A DNA stretch of 64,000 nt. Origin: Saprospiraceae bacterium (GTDB taxonomy: Bacteria; Bacteroidota; Bacteroidia; Chitinophagales; Saprospiraceae). The stretch lies in assembly GCA_016714895.1 (NCBI GenBank), contig JADKBV010000001.1, positions 806,001 to 870,000 on the forward strand, written 5' to 3'. The position numbers were made by a program, and so were the translations under genes. The notes under the pieces were generated by a model. The model searched no databases, had not been told where the DNA came from, and saw only the letters and a list, made by a program, of their open reading frames with translations. Below, piece after piece: positions 63,158 to 64,000 of this stretch. Position 1 is the stretch's first letter, and each line of letters begins with the position of its first letter.

Positions 63158-64000
63158 CTATCCGGTATTTTTCGGAGTTATTTTTAAAAAGGACAATATG
63201 ACCGCTAAAAGAATACATGTTGCTCCGGCATAAACCATGTTTCCCGGAACTTCGCCAAGAAGAAAATAGCCGAATATAATCGCTGAAACGGGCTGTCCGC
63301 TTACCAAAAGACCGACTTCACCTGCTGAAAAATGTTGTAAACTTTTCATCATCAACATATGCCCCAATGAAGTTGTCAGCAACCCTAAAAGAAGCAAGGG
63401 TATCCATTGGTCGATCATAGCTTCAAACGTTTCTCTCCAAGCAAAAGGTATCAACAAAAAGGATGCAATTAATACCTGATTAAAATATGTGTTTAAAGGA
63501 GTATATCTTTCAAGGATATTTTTTGACAAAACATTTCTGATAGCTAAAAATGTTCCGGCCATAAGCCCGAATACGATACCCCAAAAATATTGGTAATCAA
63601 CATCAAACTGCGGGTTTAACAACCAAACTCCAAGAACAACCAATAAACCGGAAAAAATATAGGTTTTGTTGGGAATTTTTTTTCTGACAAAAGATTCAAT
63701 AAAAAGTGTCTGCAATGGATAGGTAAAAACTGAAACTGCTGCCACAGCAACCGTTCCGTACTTCAAAGAATAAAAAAACAAAACCCAATGGATGGTCATG
63801 ATAATTCCGGTCAACACAAGGGATTTGTCCTGTAGGTGTAATACAATTTTTTCTTTACCAATAAATAAATTCAAAACATACAAAGATATCACACCTATAC
63901 AAGAACGTATAAAAATGACAAACGGAGGGTCAAGATCAGCATACCTTCCAAGCGGTCCGCTCAGACTGATAAACAATGTCGCCAGCAGAACCAGTATATA
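63158..64000 (-). CDS. EamA/DMT-family transporter (5' partial)
   Basis: This membrane protein of the drug/metabolite transporter superfamily has at least nine hydrophobic segments in two EamA repeats (LTGIIMTIHWVLFFYSLKYGTVAVAAVSVFTYPL, YFWGIVFGLMAGTFLAIRNVLS, LLLLGLLTTSLGHMLMMKSLQHFSAGEVGLLVSGQPVSAIIFGYFLLGE). Its substrate cannot be told. The frame is open to the right edge of the window: the codons beyond 63976 read ILVLLATLFIS-like residues, so the start is outside and the first TTG at 63976 is not a start. It lies upstream of cysE on the same strand with about 230 bases between. Confidence 0.85.
   Translation of the reverse strand, partial: YILVLLATLFISLSGPLGRYADLDPPFVIFIRSCIGVISLYVLNLFIGKEKIVLHLQDKSLVLTGIIMTIHWVLFFYSLKYGTVAVAAVSVFTYPLQTLFIESFVRKKIPNKTYIFSGLLVVLGVWLLNPQFDVDYQYFWGIVFGLMAGTFLAIRNVLSKNILERYTPLNTYFNQVLIASFLLIPFAWRETFEAMIDQWIPLLLLGLLTTSLGHMLMMKSLQHFSAGEVGLLVSGQPVSAIIFGYFLLGEVPGNMVYAGATCILLAVILSFLKITPKNTG

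Noticed and set aside
1..64000. CRISPR array, prophage, insertion sequence, restriction or defence system
   Set aside because: I saw no evenly spaced repeats, transposase, integrase, phage structural or known defence genes; gene content is core chromosomal plus secreted proteins.
63974..64000. DMT transporter starting at the TTG near 63976
   Set aside because: The frame continues to the window edge with hydrophobic codons, so the protein is partial and the start lies outside.

Overview
This window is a piece of a Bacteroidota chromosome, possibly Saprospirales or Chitinophagales. The lineage within the phylum is a guess. The evidence is: several secreted proteins with type IX secretion (T9SS) C-terminal sorting domains; the T9SS component PorD; a Bacteroidota-type RNA polymerase omega subunit beside bamD; an E1 alpha-beta fusion dehydrogenase; GEVED and gliding-motility C-terminal domains; and many TAnnTTTG -7 elements typical of the phylum. 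The DNA is AT-rich throughout. I found no IS element, phage, CRISPR array, tRNA or rRNA. Most of the window is ordinary core genome, and I do not see a clear new multi-gene system.

Layout. 1-7.0 kb: ribD (5' end outside the window), prfB with its programmed +1 frameshift, an FKBP lipoprotein, an NrnA-like phosphoesterase, ndk and three envelope or redox proteins. 7.0-16.4 kb: mdh, a secreted M43 protease, a GNAT-like protein, a PLP sulfur-amino-acid enzyme divergent from a frameshifted Lrp regulator, a non-coding stretch with a strongly structured RNA candidate, a secreted beta-propeller lipoprotein and a small conserved protein. 16.4-21.1 kb: a forward run of TlpA-like lipoprotein, SDR, ferredoxin, iscX, kdsC, ubiA-type prenyltransferase and maf. 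21.2-26.0 kb: a CBM48 protein with a histone-like tail, then the reverse run bamD-rpoZ-coaBC-porD-purN. 26.4-30.2 kb: the E1 fusion dehydrogenase and an ABC permease.

30.2-42.8 kb is mostly reverse-strand: frameshifted kdsA, rpsF-rpsR-rplI with rpsR and rplI joined in one frame, rplS, two tandem paralogous large surface proteins, rimO, sucD, a DivIC/FtsB protein, eno and carA. 42.9-64 kb: a 1991-residue alpha-2-macroglobulin, a Nudix-like regulator, a long RluA-type pseudouridine synthase, a beta-barrel candidate, a dicluster ferredoxin, convergent T9SS-exported M43 and S8 proteases, a TPR-propeller-SPOR envelope protein, a GH53 galactanase lipoprotein, cysM-cysE and a DMT transporter cut by the window end.

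Two themes run through the window. First, envelope and secretion biology: T9SS cargo (two M43 proteases, one S8 protease, a beta-propeller protein, two PKD-type proteins) together with PorD, BamD and Kdo synthesis genes. Second, four conserved genes (lrp, kdsA, rpsR, the second M43 protease) carry apparent single-base frame disruptions, three of them at or next to short homopolymers. That points first to sequence errors, although real mutations cannot be excluded from the sequence alone. The most interesting undescribed signals are the structured RNA candidate near 12.89-13.08 kb, the CBM48 to histone-like-tail protein and the rpsR-rplI joined frame.
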